From contig CALZFC010000354.1 of the NCBI GenBank assembly GCA_945643635.1, forward strand, positions 3,289,501 through 3,353,500: 64,000 nucleotides of DNA. The letters run 5' to 3'. The notes beneath the pieces were generated by a model. It saw nothing but the letters and a program-made list of their open reading frames with translations, was not told the origin of the DNA and searched no databases. The DNA is from Allodiplogaster sudhausi (lineage: Eukaryota > Nematoda > Chromadorea > Rhabditida > Diplogasteridae). Position 1 is the first letter of the stretch. Every line of letters starts with the position of its first letter. The translations under genes were made by a program, and so were the position numbers. Positions 12,041 through 24,635 of the stretch are shown here, piece after piece.

Positions 12041-12857
12041 TTTTTAAGATCAAAGAATTTTAGCTAGCATTTTGACTTCATTTTTATTAGCTGTTTTCTT
12101 TATACACACAACACTTGGTTATCTCCTAGCCCGGATTAACGAGCAGAGAGTATGAAAACGCCGGCTATCATAGGGTGCGCGCCGGTTTGGACTTAATCAT
12201 CTTTCTATCGTATCACGGTCAGGACGACCGTGGCGTAGCTATTCCAAAAATATATTCAAAATGGCGCGAAAATTTAAGAATTTTGAATTCGGTTGGGTGA
12301 TCTTCTGAAATATTTCTGGCCAGTTCGAAAACGAAAATGGTCTGATGGTTTCTAATGATATGCACTGGATGTGGTAGACAAGACCTCCACTGTTGTTTAC
12401 AAATCAATTGGGAGTGGCAAACATTTGTGCCATGGTGGCAGGTTGGTTGTGGCTTACATGGCTAGTGTAACCTGCGAGAGATCGGTTCCGCCATTACGTT
12501 TAACGTTTTGCACAGTCGGTTTTTTACAAACCTCCCTACAATTAAATTATTTTTTTTGCTTGGAATCCTTATGGCCAGAAATATTTTAGAAGATCACCCA
12601 ACCGAATTCAAAATTCTTAAATTCTCGCGCCATTTTGAATATGTTTTTAGCATAGCTACGCCACGGTCGCCCTGACCGTGATGCGATAGAAAGGTGATTA
12701 AGTCCAAACCGGCGCGCACCCTATGTTAGCCGGCGTTTTCATACTCTCTGCTCGTTAATCCGGGCTAGGAGATAACCAAGTGTTGTTTATATAAAGAAAA
12801 CAGCTAATAAAAATGAAGTCAAAATGCTAGCTAAAATTCTTCGATCTGAAAAACAAC

Positions 12858-12935
12858 ATGGGTGAGTGGAGAATTGGTATGCATATCCGAGCATGAGCAG
12901 AAGGCTGGAGTTCGATTCCGCTTTGTGCCAATTCC
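12858..12935 (+). other. tRNA-like segment in right foldback arm
   Basis: Mirror copy of the segment at 11955-12040: A-box-like GTGGAGAATTGG near 12865 and B-box-like AGTTCGATTCC at 12909-12919. Because the arms are inverted, the two would transcribe away from the spacer toward the ends of the element. Confidence 0.45.
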
Positions 12936-13523
12936 TTCCAGTTTTTTTGCTATATTTTGTCAGTCTTCTTTTGCCTCCTCCTCTGCATTAATTGCACTGC
13001 TGATAACCTCTTTGCAGTTCTCAGATCAGCAAAGAAAGAAGAAAATTCTTGGAAACCTACCAAGATTTAAAGTAAAGTACCCTACACAGCTTTGCACAAT
13101 ATTCCTTGCACACCATTTGGACTTACATTGCCCACAAATCTTCGCGTAAAAGAGTTGAGTATTTTATGAATTGGATATATTCAGTCGATAGAGAAAAAAA
13201 TTCTCATTCAGAAAAATGTAATATGGAAAATGTTCGACGCCTGTACAAGCCACAATTCGCATGGATCTTAAGGATTCAACCGTTGCATCCGTTGCATCCA
13301 TGACCCCTGGATGTTGGGCGGTACTGTACTTCTAATCAATAAAAGTTCTTATTTTATCTGATTTTGCATTTATCTCTGTTAAATGTCTCTCCCTTGTCTA
13401 TTAATTTATGCAAACAATGCAGATAAACAAGATATCCAGATCAACGCGTCATGTACTCAATAAAAGTTCTAGTGGAGCGGTTGACCAGTGTTCGGTTTCT
13501 CTGTTAGCCTGAGAGCTCCGTAG

Positions 13524-15750
13524 CTAAACAGGCCACGCGTAGAAGATAGGTTTGAGTGCGTATCCTTGCGGTGGCTCTTCGTTGACATTCATAACAAGAT
13601 AGTCTAAAATTGGCTTATGAATTTTACGAAACTTTTTAAAACTAAACAATTTAAAGAGTGTCGAAGACTGACCTTTGTCCTTCTTCTGTCCTTTCAACTC
13701 CATCGTGGCCCCGCAAACTCCTCTGCCGAAGGCGACGTAGCCGAGGAGTGTCAGGTCAGCTTCGGCGTTGTACATATAAGCCGCGAATGAATCGTAAAAG
13801 AGGAAAAGCAGGAGCCTTTTTCCATCTTCAGCAACCGATAATTTACGCGCTTACTGTTTCTTATAACTTTTATTATTTACCAAATTACTACATGACTATC
13901 CGGTTTTTTTTCATCAAATATTGGTCGTACTCACTAGCAGGATCTTCAGGTATTGGCAACCTGTACATGGAGTAAAGGGAAGTGCCACAGCCAGAAACGT
14001 TGACAGTTGTCGATATCTTTGCGATCTCCTCTGCTGCACAAGGAAGAATTATTGTTTCAAAAATAGCAAAGCCACTAATTGTAAGGCTGCGCTACCATGT
14101 GGAAGCATTACTGCTCAAATAGATTTGAGCGATTGAGAGTGAAGTTATGGAAAAGGAAGAAGGGGATATATGTATGTATAGAGGGAGGAAATCTGACGAT
14201 TGCCAAACAGCGGTTGGGCTGCATTTATCTCTGCAATGTCTGTTGTGTAATAGTGTGCCAGCTTGTCACTTCGGATCATTCGATAGAGAGGTTTTAAGAC
14301 GGGTGAGAACGGTAGAAGCGTTGTTGTTGTGGTCGTGGGCGTTGGGATCGTCGTGCTGATGGTCGTAGTCGGTGGAGGAGCACTTGAGGTCGACGTGCTA
14401 GAAGGCTCTATCGTTTGAGGAATAGTTGCGGTCGAGGTGCTAGTGGCCTCTATCGGTGGAGTTGAGGTCGACGTGTATAAGGTCGTTGTTGGAACTTCTG
14501 TGGTTGTGGAGCAAAAGACACCATCCTGACAATGTTTACTTTGACTTTACGGTAAGGAGTTTCCGAGCTGTATATTAAAGGAAGTATCCGACGAAAGAAT
14601 ACCGTATCTGACTAGATTACGTTTCAAACTGTGCTAAACTCCCAACTGGATGAGCCTTTTTATAGCGCCCGTTACAAAATTTCAAATTTGAAACGTATGT
14701 GTATCTGACCTCTCTCGACGTCTTTCATTGTCTCGCTTTTCTCTAATGTCTGTATTTCTCATCCTTTGGTGAAAATGGGGTGGGTAAAGTGGGTAAGACG
14801 GGCAGAGACTGCCTTTTCTTCCCACTCGTTGGCACTCCTTGCTTGGTTTTGAGCATACACCCGGTGCATCGACAGAGACGTTTTCTACCGTATTCCAAAA
14901 AACAAATGCAAATTTTTCGCTAAATACTGGCTTTTGTAAAACAGGACCACCTCTAATCGATCTTTTAGACCTAACTTGATCATATGGGAATATAAAAGAA
15001 GAAGATATTTTTTCGTCGGATACTTCCTTTAACAAGAGAATTTATTAGTCGACAAAAGTTTGAAAGCTATGAGAACACCTTGATGTGCAGAGTAGTTGGA
15101 ATCGAACACTGCTTGGGAGAGGAAGCGATCTCGCCAACAAGCGCACAGAGGCTCTTCTCTTCGTCGTAAGCGAAGCCTTCGCAGTCTTCCCTCTGGCAAG
15201 GTGAAAGACTGTGTAACTCTTTTCTTGATTAATGGAGGGCGATTACCGAAATATAGTTAGCGCATGGTTCGGATAGCCGCGTTCACTATGGGAGTAAGCT
15301 CTCTCATTCTCGCTTGCTATTTCGCAGGTCGCACAAACACGCTGCGTGCGTGAAAATAGCCCGCGCCAATGAGAGGGCGAAGGTGATAGCCGTCCTTTAA
15401 TTGGTATGCTCCGGAGCACCCCCCCCCCTCTAGTACAGTACACCTCATCGCAGAGTCTCTGGCACTCTTCGAATGTCGTCCGTGGAATCTGCTGTAGTCG
15501 ATGGCGAGCCTCCATGGAGTCGGGACGTTTCTCATAGAGCTGTACGCATGACGGCGGCAGCTTAATGATCTGACTGAGATTTTAGTGGACCTCAAGCAGA
15601 AGTGCAATGTTTTTATAATATGCATTGTAAATTAGTATTAATTAAGATTTTTTAAATGTTTTATACCCTGATATCTCCTGCGGTTACAAGAATGCGGTGA
15701 GCTGAGTAAAACAAGAGAATCAACACGTTGAATCGTCGTGCATTGCGCAT
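13524..15750 (-). CDS. Secreted PAN-domain, Thr-rich protein with DUF5648-like C-terminus
   Basis: Seven exons with agreeing phases: 15750-15667, 15569-15444, 15192-15079, 14525-14198, 14033-13935, 13825-13673 and 13603-13524, giving 327 aa. The start has a signal peptide (MRNARR then FNVLILLFYSAH). Exons 2-3 form a PAN/Apple-like module with the cysteine pattern EECQRLC, EDCEGFAYD and SLCALVGE. Exon 4 opens with a mucin-like stretch of about 60 residues rich in Thr, Ser and Pro (TSTSTPPIEATSTSTATIP), a likely O-glycosylation region. Then come LYRMIRSDKLAHYYTTD, SLYSMYRL, FLFYDSFAAYMYNAEAD and GYVAFGRG, which resemble the LYRLYN..DHFYTT repeats of DUF5648. It is probably an extracellular or cuticle-surface protein; the exact role is unknown. 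Confidence 0.75.
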
Positions 15751-17280
15751 TGGATCTGCAATGGGTGAAGTATTCTCGGTCTTGTTTAAAGTATTTATTA
15801 AATTTTATTTATTTATTCGAAAAATATCGTCATAATATGAGCAATGGCTAAACAAGTAGCCAAACGGCATTGGTGAAAATGATAGATCACGTTAAAAGCA
15901 ACTTTTGTCCAAGTTGAACTGACATAGAATAGAAAATGTGAAGAAGTATACATAAGTCATCTCTTGCGGGACGTCAAGTTTTATGCATTAGCATTGATGC
16001 CGTCAAGTAGAATTTATTTGCGATTTTTTTGAATATTACATAAAATAGTAAAATCGAAATAGACAAATCGAAAAAGAATACTCATGAACAACCAAAGCTA
16101 TAGAGCTATGCAAGCCTCGCTGAACGTGTACAATTTCGTTACAAATAACTTTTTTCAATTAATAAAAATTAGTCCAGATTGGGAATTTTCGAAAACGGTG
16201 AGTTGAAAACCAATTACAATAGTTGTTGAGAGAAGAGAAGAAAAGGAGACGACTGATGCATTCAACACAACTGCATTACAACTTTTCATTCATGGAAGGG
16301 TCTTCCGGAGATAGGACGCAGAAGATACCATTGGGGGAAACCGACCATAGGAGACGGAAGAGGAGGAGAGGAGGGGGAGAAGCGATTCACTGTAAGATGC
16401 ACAGATTTCATATCTTTGGAGAACTGGTCGTTCATGTGTCTTTCTCTTAGCTTTTCCCTTTCCATCTCCCAGTGCCATAAAGAAGAAGGGGCTCAATAAG
16501 AAAGAGAGTTGGCTCAGCATTCATAGCAACGTGTGCCAATTTTATTCCCAATGACATGATATGTATGTACATACATGAATGAACATACAAGCACACATTC
16601 CCATCCCAGAATAAATACCCATCGTAGTTTCTCCTGCTTTCCGGAGGATCGGAAGGGATCCTTTCATCCTTTCTTCGCATTCTCCCCGCGAATAAATGCA
16701 ATTGCCCGGTACGTACTATAAGCCGGGAGACATTACCGTTTGCTAAAAGAGGAACTGGAATAAAAGTAGAGAAAGCACTAATACCACAAAGAATTCTCGG
16801 TATTTGCCTTTATTGTTGTCGAATCCTTATTGTTAGAGCTATTTGCTATTCTCTTCTTTTATTCGAATACCTTTTCTAGCAGACGCTAGTTTCAACATTC
16901 ATGAGTGAAGATGCCTTAAACTCTTTCTCTGTCACTTGCACTCTCTCTCCCTCTCTCTCTCTCTCTCTCTTCTAGATTAGGTAGAAAGATGGAAATAAGA
17001 GTCGCAGAAGCACTTTGCTTATCTACAAGTTTAATCGACTAAAACAGTTTGGTATTGCGCTGCTTGATACAAGATGCATGTTGCATGTTTACTCCGTGTC
17101 CAACGTCCTCCTTCCATCTTCGCAATCAGATTTTATTTATCTATCGTACATGAAATAAGATATTTCAATGTGACAACATTAAATTAGGATAATATGATCG
17201 GTCAATTGCAAATAATCAAAAATATATAAGGGTAAGGGAGGGAAGGGGGGAGGGCTGGAGTCGACTAAGTGAGTCGCACC
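15751..17280. other. Intergenic DNA
   Basis: AT-rich, no exon I can support. A CT microsatellite lies at about 16940-16970. A block at 16600-16700 has an inverted, diverged relative near 63100-63180 (GATCCxCCGGAAAGC core), indicating a dispersed repeat. Confidence 0.5.
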
Positions 17281-17495
17281 TAGCCGGGGACGCCACTGCC
17301 CGGCCTCGTCTTGGCCAGAGACGGTACAAGCTGGTGAGGGAACAGCAGAAGGGGGTATTTTGGCTCGTCATGCTGAACCTGTTCAGCAGCGTCGTCATGT
17401 TGGCCACCAGATGCATCTCTTTCAGCTACACGCGTTTGCTTCCCTGCGAATGCAAGATTTCGAAACAAGACTGAAATATCGACATATCCTACCAT
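17281..17495 (-). CDS. Possible exon, unknown protein
   Basis: A frame of about 71 codons with balanced composition (MVGYVDISVLFRNLAF...), unlike the surrounding repeat frames. It stops at 17281. It has no recognised domain and lies downstream of the Lys/Glu-rich exons on the same strand, so it may be a 3' exon of that gene or a chance frame. Confidence 0.25.
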
Positions 17496-17920
17496 TCTAC
17501 GAAGTATCCGAAGGAGCTCCCTGTAGATTATTCATACATGGCTTCTTTTCATTCCTCATTCTCTTTCCATAAGATTATCTCAATTTCTTCCTTTGTCCCT
17601 CAATTTGTTTCTCTTTATTTTTTTCATTTCCTATTATTTGTGGCTCCTCCTCCATTCAATGACTCAGGCATAAAACGATTCTTTATTGAACACTGGGGAT
17701 TAGGAAAAAAAAGGGTGAAGTAGTCGTTCTTTCCGGGACCTGTAACGATATAACAATACTCATACATAGGTTTCTCCCCAAAATGAGGTGGGTAGAAACA
17801 GAGAAAGTTGAGGTCTCCAAAATGAGACCGCTTTCGGGCCTGGCATTTTCCCGTGGCTTTCTTCAAATGACATGTTGGAAGAATAAATGTGGAAGAAAAA
17901 GTGTAGAATAGGCACCTATT

Positions 17921-18630
17921 TGTTCTGTTTCTTCTCTTTTCCTTTCTCTTTTCGCTTCTCCTTCCCCTTCTCCTTCATCTTCTCCTTTTCCTTCTTCTTC
18001 TCGGTCTCCTTCGCTCCCTCCTTTGACAGCATAAGCTGCTCGAGATTCTCGTAGACAGCGTCGATCTTCTCAGCCTCTTCTGGGAGCTTCTCCATCTTCT
18101 CTTCCTCTTTCTCCTTCTCGATCGCCGTCTTGATCTCCTTCTCCATCTCCATCTCCTTCTCTTCTTTACCCTTCACTCTTCGTCCGTCGTCCTTCCACAA
18201 CTCGACACTTCGTAGATTCTGATAGATTGAATCGATCTTCTCTGTAGCTGGGAGCGGCGCGGCGAGGCAGCGCTGCCTCTCCTCAATTCAATGCCAATTT
18301 AACTTCCCTCTCTCACCGAAACCGCGAGAAGTGCTGCAGCAAATAATTCCTTAGTATAAATTATTTAAATATAAAAGTGAAAAACCTCTTCTTCCTGTGC
18401 GTCTGCCTTCTTCTCTCTTTCCTTCGCCTTCTTCTGCTCGTCCTTCTCCTTCTTTCGTTTCTTCTTCCTTAGCATTCCAATTGTATTCATTTCTATACTA
18501 AAAAAATACTCCGTTCTTTTGCTTACTCAATCGATAAATCCTTTTTTTTAATTAAATCTCTCTCTTTCTCTCTCTCGCTCTCTCTCTCTCTTGCTCTCTC
18601 TCCCTCTTGCCATCTCTCTTTCTCTCTCAT

Positions 18631-18668
<38 letters not shown>

Positions 18669-19125
18669 CTTCACTTACTCCTCTTCTTTGGCAGCGGGCT
18701 CGGCGATGCGGCGCTGCCTTGCCTTAATCAAATGCCAATTAAAATACTTTCTCACCGTGACCGAGATCTGGCAGCAAATAATTGTTGCTATAAATTATAA
18801 TACATATATGAAATATAAAAGTGTAAAACCTCTTCGTCCGGTGCGTCTGCCACCTTCCTGTCTCTTTCTTTTGCCTTCTTCTCGTCCCTCTCCTTCTTGC
18901 GCTTCTTCTTCCTGACAATTTTTTATACTAAAAAATACTCTGCTCTTCTGCTCCCTATATTGATCAATAATTTTTTTAAATCTCCCTCTCCGAATTCCTT
19001 CCCTCTGCTTCCCCCTGTCGCTCTCTATTTTTCTCTGCATTCTCTTTCTCCGTTTTTAGTCTTCTTTTCTGCCTTTGCTTCTCCACTCTTGCTTTCTCTC
19101 CCTCTCTCTCTCTTGCTCTCTCTCC

Positions 19126-19175
<50 letters not shown>

Positions 19176-20995
19176 TCACTTACTCCTCGTCTTTGGCAGC
19201 GAGCTCTGCGATGCGGCCTCAATTCAATGCCAATTTCATTGCTTTTTTCTATAAAAAACGACTGGTGTGGCACCAAATCATTTTTTTGTTACAAATTATA
19301 GCATATTAAATATAAAAGTGAAAACCTCCTCTTCCAGTGCGTTCGCATTCCTCTCTTTTTCTTTCGCCTTCTTCTCTTCCCTCTCCTTCTTTCTCTTCTT
19401 CTTCCTGAGCATTCCAATTGTATTCATTTTAATATCAAAAAATAGCCCTCTGCTCTTTCCCTAAAACTCTTTCTCTGTCTAAGGCTCTATATTTTTCTAC
19501 GCCTCTCTCAATTCGCGCTCCCCTATCTCTCTCTTTCTCTCTCTCTCTCTATCTCTCTCTCTCTCGATCACCTTATTTCTCTCTTTCTCTCTCTGCCTCT
19601 CTCACACTCACTCGTCTTCTTCTGCAACGAGCCCGGAGACTCGATGGAGGCCGGTGGTGAGGAACTCTTCGGTGGGACGAACAAATTCGGGACGGGGGCC
19701 ATCTGGGTCGCGGCGAAGGATGGCACCGGGCGGGAAGGGAGCGAGCTGGAAAAATGAGAGAGAGAGAGAAGGAGAGAGAACGAGAGAGGAGAGAGAGGAG
19801 AGAGAGGAGAGAGACGACAAAAAGGGAGAGAGTGAGAATGAGTGAGAGGGAGGCAAAGGGAGGTGGTAAGTAGAGAGGGACGGAGAGAGAACTAAGAGGA
19901 AGAAGATATAAAATTGAATGGAAAATTTTTAGAAAAAATTTGGATGCTCTCCCACTAAGGAGAAAGTGATAACGGAACACGAAACTCAGCCGTAATCAAT
20001 TTCATTTTCAGTGTGTTTTTGGGTGAAAAGAAAGGGACGCGTACATGAGCTGGTGCGCTAAGTCGATGATACTGCGGGATGGAGATGTTGAAGGTGAAGT
20101 TTTCGATGCCTTTCGTCTGCTAAAATATTCACTTATTGTTAGTGCCGCAAAAAGAAAAGATTTTAATTAATATACGCTGCAATATTATTCATTACATTAT
20201 GTTCACTTTAAAAAACTAATGTGCAAAAATAATACTAAAGAAAGTAATAATAAACAAATCGCCAGCTTACTCGGCTCACAGGTCGAGAGCGACCTGAAAG
20301 AATAGATTCAATTAGAAGCATAACTAGTCCATTCACGTTTGATTATGAGCGAAAGTTAAATGGAGAGGGATTAAGAAAGAGAGAGAGAGGGGAGAGAGAG
20401 ATTGGTCGAGAAAAGTGAGAAGTGAAAAATATAGAAAGAGAATAATAAAGGATAAGAGAGGGAGAAAGAGAAAGAGAAATAATGAGAGTGCCAGACTTTG
20501 CGTCTTCTTGTTGGCATTATCGCCACTGCTGCACGTTGAGCTGGACGTTTACTAGATTAAAGGAGGTTCTTTTCTTATATTTTTTTTATTCAAAAAAATT
20601 TATTTAATGAATGGGTAATATAAGCATGGCAATAATATGTGTTTGCGGTTGCAAACGAAATATCCAGCGCCCACCGAACGCTTCTTGCGTGGCTTCTTCT
20701 CCTACAAGTAAGAGAACGCTTTTGAATAATAATAATAAAAGAAAGTTATTATCATTACTTTTCTTTCTCATTTGACATGAATATGGGCACCTTGATGCAA
20801 ATTCCTCAAGGTATGCTCGTCAATTAAGTAATCAATAACTAATTGATAATCAAAAGATCATCAATTGGAATCGATAATCAATTGTTATCTGATATATAAC
20901 TAATCGATAAGAACCTCTTTGCTGCCCGACGAAGAGGAGCGTTTCTCATGCGACTTCTTCTTGTTGGGGTCGCCCGAGGCCTGCTTCCGGGGTCT
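17921..20995 (-). CDS. Lys/Glu-rich protein with tandemly repeated exons (unrecognised)
   Basis: A set of minus-strand exon blocks: about 20985-20910 (NKKKSHEKRSSSSGSKE), about 20705-20670 (EKKPRKKRS), about 20105-20045 (ENFTFNISIPQYHRLSAPAH), and about 19749-19618 (ILRRDPDGPRPEFVRPTEEF then GLVAEEDE). Three related Lys/Arg exons start near 19430, 18915 and 18490, each ending in a xEE donor followed by gttttc/gttttt, and each followed by a GCATCGCxGAGCxCGCTGCC-type block. The final exon (about 18240-17921) has two copies of a motif like KIDAVYENLEQL and a Lys/Glu tail. The composition suggests a charged coiled-coil or nucleolar-type protein. Exact joins were not resolved and I do not recognise the family. 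Confidence 0.45.
18240..19440 (-). repeat. Three tandem copies of an exon-intron unit (about 430-500 bp)
   Basis: Units near 18240-18500, 18670-18920 and 19190-19440 share the Lys-rich exon, the intron start (AAATATAAAAGTG on the plus strand), a TCAATGCCAATTT block and a GGCAGCG...GATGCGGC block, separated by CT microsatellites. This indicates serial duplication of a coding exon and its intron inside one gene. Confidence 0.7.
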
Positions 20996-21369
20996 CAAAA
21001 AATTAACTATCGTTTAAGAAAATGGATGAAAACGTTGCTACTTCGCAGGTAGCACAAACCCACTGCTTGAAAATTGCATGTGTGTTGAGAGTAGGAATGG
21101 CTCATTTATTGATTGAGAGGAATGAAAATCAAGAAAACTGTGGAGACTAGCGAGGAAGTGACGAAGAGAGGAAGCGAGAAAGAGAGGAAGAGAGAAAAAA
21201 AGGAAGAGAGGAAGAAAGAGAGAGATAAATCGGGCCAATTTTGGCATTGCCAGACTCTTCTGCCGGACGACCGTCTGCGAGCGGAGGAGATTAGCGAAAT
21301 GACAGCCGAAAATGCGCCAAATTTGTAAACAAACCAAACCTTCCAGCATGTTCTCGATCATAGCCATTT

Positions 21370-22618
21370 TATGCGAATTTTTCGATTTGCGCTAATTATC
21401 ACGTAGCTTTCTTCCCTTTTTTAAATGTATTTGTTTAATCTTTAATCTCTGCGTTGAAATAGGCATAGCTGCATTAACTTGCGTGAATATCAAGTACATA
21501 GTTATGCTCAAGATAAAATTTTAAATTCTTAAATTAATCAACATTTCACTTCAAAGAAAGCGCTAAAAGCGCCATATGAATTGTTGTGGTGGAGCTGTTG
21601 GCTTTTCGGATTCTTTGGTAATTGTAAGAGTATTGCCTTCCATTTTCCTTCCTCGGGCGACAACGAGAAGATGCAGGAGAACCTTCATCAGAAGAGTCGG
21701 CTATAACTATCTCTATCTCTCTATCTCTCTAACTCTTTCTCTCTCTCTATCTCTCTATCTCACACTCACTCTCTCTCCCTCCCTCTGCTAGTCGAGATAA
21801 AAAGATGGATATAAAGCGCTTTGCTTATCTCCTAGACCATCAGTTTGGGTGAGCATCTGCAGGCTACAGCAGCAGAGCACAAATTCTTATCATTTTTTCA
21901 TATTTTCTTTTTTCTTATTGCTTTTTTTCTCTCTAACCTTCTCACAATACCCCCTTTAATCTTTTCGTCTTTTTATTTCTCGCCTGATTGTCACAGTCTC
22001 TTGCTCAGTTCTTTTTTGGTCGAGGTATGGTGACCGTCGACATTTTCCATCAAGTTTCTCTCTCTCTCTACCTCTCTCTCTCCCTCATTCTCTCTTTCTT
22101 TTCCTTCATTCCCTCTCTCTAACACTCTCACTCTCGTCACTCACTCCCTCCCCCAATCTCTCTTAAACGACGTCCGGCGTTTTCCGCGATCTTTATCGCC
22201 TTCTCGACACAAGAAAGTGCCAGGGCATAAGAGGAAGAAACGGTTTTTCAAAAAAAAATCGTGGTTTAAGTGATGGATGTGAAGAAGCTGATGGCAACTT
22301 GAAGGAGAGGGAGAGAGCGAGAGAGCATGGAGATGGCAATCAAGGCTTAAGCATGGCAAGAAGAGGAAGAGCGAGAGAGAGAGAGAGAAGGGGAAAGAAA
22401 AAGAGCAGGGCAAATGTATTCTAAGAGATAAAAAAAAGTAAAATCAAAATGAAGAAAAACAGTTATTCTATTTGTTCCTTTTAGCCGCTTATTGGGACAC
22501 ACATTCTGCGCTTACTTTTGAATTAGTTTTTAAACATCTTGGTTAGAGAAGGTAGAGGGTGAATGAGTCAGGGGAGAAATTGAGAGGAAGAATCAGAAGT
22601 AGAGAGGCAGAGAGGGAC

Positions 22619-22651
<33 letters not shown>

Positions 22652-22739
22652 CGAAAGAAAGATGAAGAAGCGTATGACGTCATTGAGAGATTGAAGCTGG
22701 TGCGACTAAATCGAGCGAGTGATGCGCGGAAAAGGAGAT

Positions 22740-22787
<48 letters not shown>

Positions 22788-24119
22788 AAGTGAGAGAGTG
22801 AAGACATGTCTGTATCTTTACACTCTTCAGTGACTAAAGGAGACCGCCATGACTAATCTTGTGGTGTCATAGCTGTGTATTTTGAATCTGGCTTTCTTCT
22901 GAACGCTCAACAAGAGCGAAAAATAATTCAAAATGACCATCTCATTGTCCTCTTCGTCACTTGGCATTATCACCGCTATCAGATCACCAGAAAAACTCCC
23001 GAGTAAATCAACACCTCCACAAGCATGAAGTTTGTGTGTCTGTTGGCCTGCTTCTACTACTTTCTTCGAAATCTATGCCTACTTATGCTCTTACTCATAT
23101 AATTAAAGTTCTGTGTATATCTGATTTTTTAAAGTTTATGTATGCTATAATCGTTTTCTCAATTTCAAATGGCTAGAGAAGTAAGATGACCTTGAGTGAT
23201 CTTTCATTTGTACATCTTTCTCGTGCTCCGGTCAAGACATTCTCATTAGTATGAACAGGTGCAGTACAAGAAAAGAGTGAGAGAGAGAGGGGAGAGAAGT
23301 AGAGAAGGAAACAGAGAAAGAGAGAGAGAAAGAGAGCGAGAATGAGGGAGAGAGAGAATAGAAGAAAGAGACAAACAAAAGAAAGAGCATGGCAGGCGAC
23401 ACCGGAATAGTGCCTCGAGGTGGGAAGGAAAACAGGAAGCGAGACACTGGGACACACGTCCAGGTGGCTTTCACTTTCCACTTTCTCAGCACCACTCTTT
23501 CTCTCATTGTCCGTCTCTCTCTCCCTCCCTTACTGTGTCTCCTACCTTCTCTCTTTGTTTTCTCTCTCTCTCTCTCTTCTCTCCCTCGCTCTTCTCTTCC
23601 TCGCCTGCTGCTCCTGCTAATTCTGAGAGGGGAGAAGCCCAAATTGGGTTGAATAAGAAGGAGACAGCAGGAGTTGCTCTTTCTCTCACGCGATATCCAA
23701 GCAGAATGAATGAATGACATCACGAAGTGTTAACAGCCGAGAACACGCGAGAGATGGTATTGGAATGAATAGGAGGAGAGAGAGAGAGAGAGCAGAAAGA
23801 GAAGCAGAGAGAGAGCAGAAAGAGAATCAGAGAGAGAGAGAGAAGAAGGGCTAAGCAAAAATCAGAAGTGGATTCAGGAAGGATCAGCTCTCACCTGGGC
23901 CAGTCTGTTCTGGAATGCCATTGAGAAGGCTTGAAGAGTGCGCACCACATGCTGGCTATTCCCATTCAGGGAGAGAGGAAGAGAAGAGAACAGAGAGAAA
24001 AGTTGGAGAGAGAATGAAAGTGGGAGAGAGACAGGGAGAGATGTAGAGAAAAGAAAGAGCGAGAGCGAGAGAATGATAGAGAGAGAGAGAGAGAGGCAGA
24101 GCATGAGAACTAGGCAACA
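21370..24119. other. Mostly non-coding, microsatellite-rich DNA
   Basis: No gene I can support in full. A short minus-strand segment at about 23965-23896 (QHVVRTLQAFSMAFQNRLAQ, followed by gtgaga) looks exon-like and could belong to the gene ending at 24120 as an alternative 3' part. At 21367 an ATG on the minus strand opens MAMIENMLEG before a gtttgg donor, perhaps the first exon of the Lys/Glu-rich gene. Confidence 0.35.
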
Positions 24120-24225
24120 CTAGATTGAACGAGGATCAAGTGGAGGACTCTGCCAACTTTTGCACGGCCATTGGTGCTCCTCTTCATCATCACTACATAA
24201 GTAGAGTTCAAGAGAATGGGAATTC

Positions 24226-24269
<44 letters not shown>

Positions 24270-24635
24270 GTGGAAAGAGAGAGAAATAAAGAGAGGGATA
24301 AAGAGAGCAGTAGAGAGAGAAACAGAGAAAAATACAGACTCGTTTGAATGAATCATTCATCACTGCCCGTTGCCTTGCTTGGTTGTCAGGTAGCAGAATG
24401 AACGGGATCAGCTGCCCGCGGTGCGGGAAGAGCAGCTTGTTGGAGTGACTGAAAGAGTGATGAGAGCGAGGGAGAGAGAGAGATGAGAGAGAGAGAGTGA
24501 TGAGAGAGAGAGATGAGAGAGAGAGAAAGAAAACGAGAGCAAACAGCATGAGAAATAAATGAGTGACAACCAAGTTGAAGATGCTTCAAGCATTGCCATT
24601 TCATGAATTGAATGTATCAGCAGGGTCTCAATCAT
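24120..24635 (-). CDS. C-terminal exons of unrecognised gene
   Basis: Three exon blocks join in phase: about 24635-24571 (IHEMAMLEASST, donor gttgtc, phase 2), about 24449-24347 (HSNKLLFPHRGQLIPFILLP, donor gtctgt, phase 0) and about 24223-24120 (LYLCSDDEEEHQWPCKSW, then stop). The acceptors follow CT tracts. The matching phases argue that this is real coding sequence. Possible upstream exons on the same strand lie near 25160-25105, 25600-25510 and 26280-26215, but joins are not secure. No family recognised. Confidence 0.45.

Larger units (their letters stand above)
11568..13326. mobile_element. Foldback DNA element, Tc1/mariner-type ends, 0.75-kb arms
   Basis: Two inverted arms (about 11568-12323 and 12572-13326) surround a spacer of about 250 bp. 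Ends read CAGTACCGCCCAACATCC and its complement, flanked by TA on both sides (11566-11567 and 13327-13328). This is the layout of a Tc1/mariner-derived non-autonomous element. The arms are nearly identical, with a few substitutions and small indels, so the copy looks young. No transposase is inside. Each arm carries a tRNA-like segment. The two mirrored open frames of about 95 codons are the same arm read twice and are not genes. Confidence 0.85.

Noticed and set aside
11744..13149. Two mirrored 94-95-codon frames
   Set aside because: Arms of the first foldback element; they overlap the tRNA-like segment and have no coding features.
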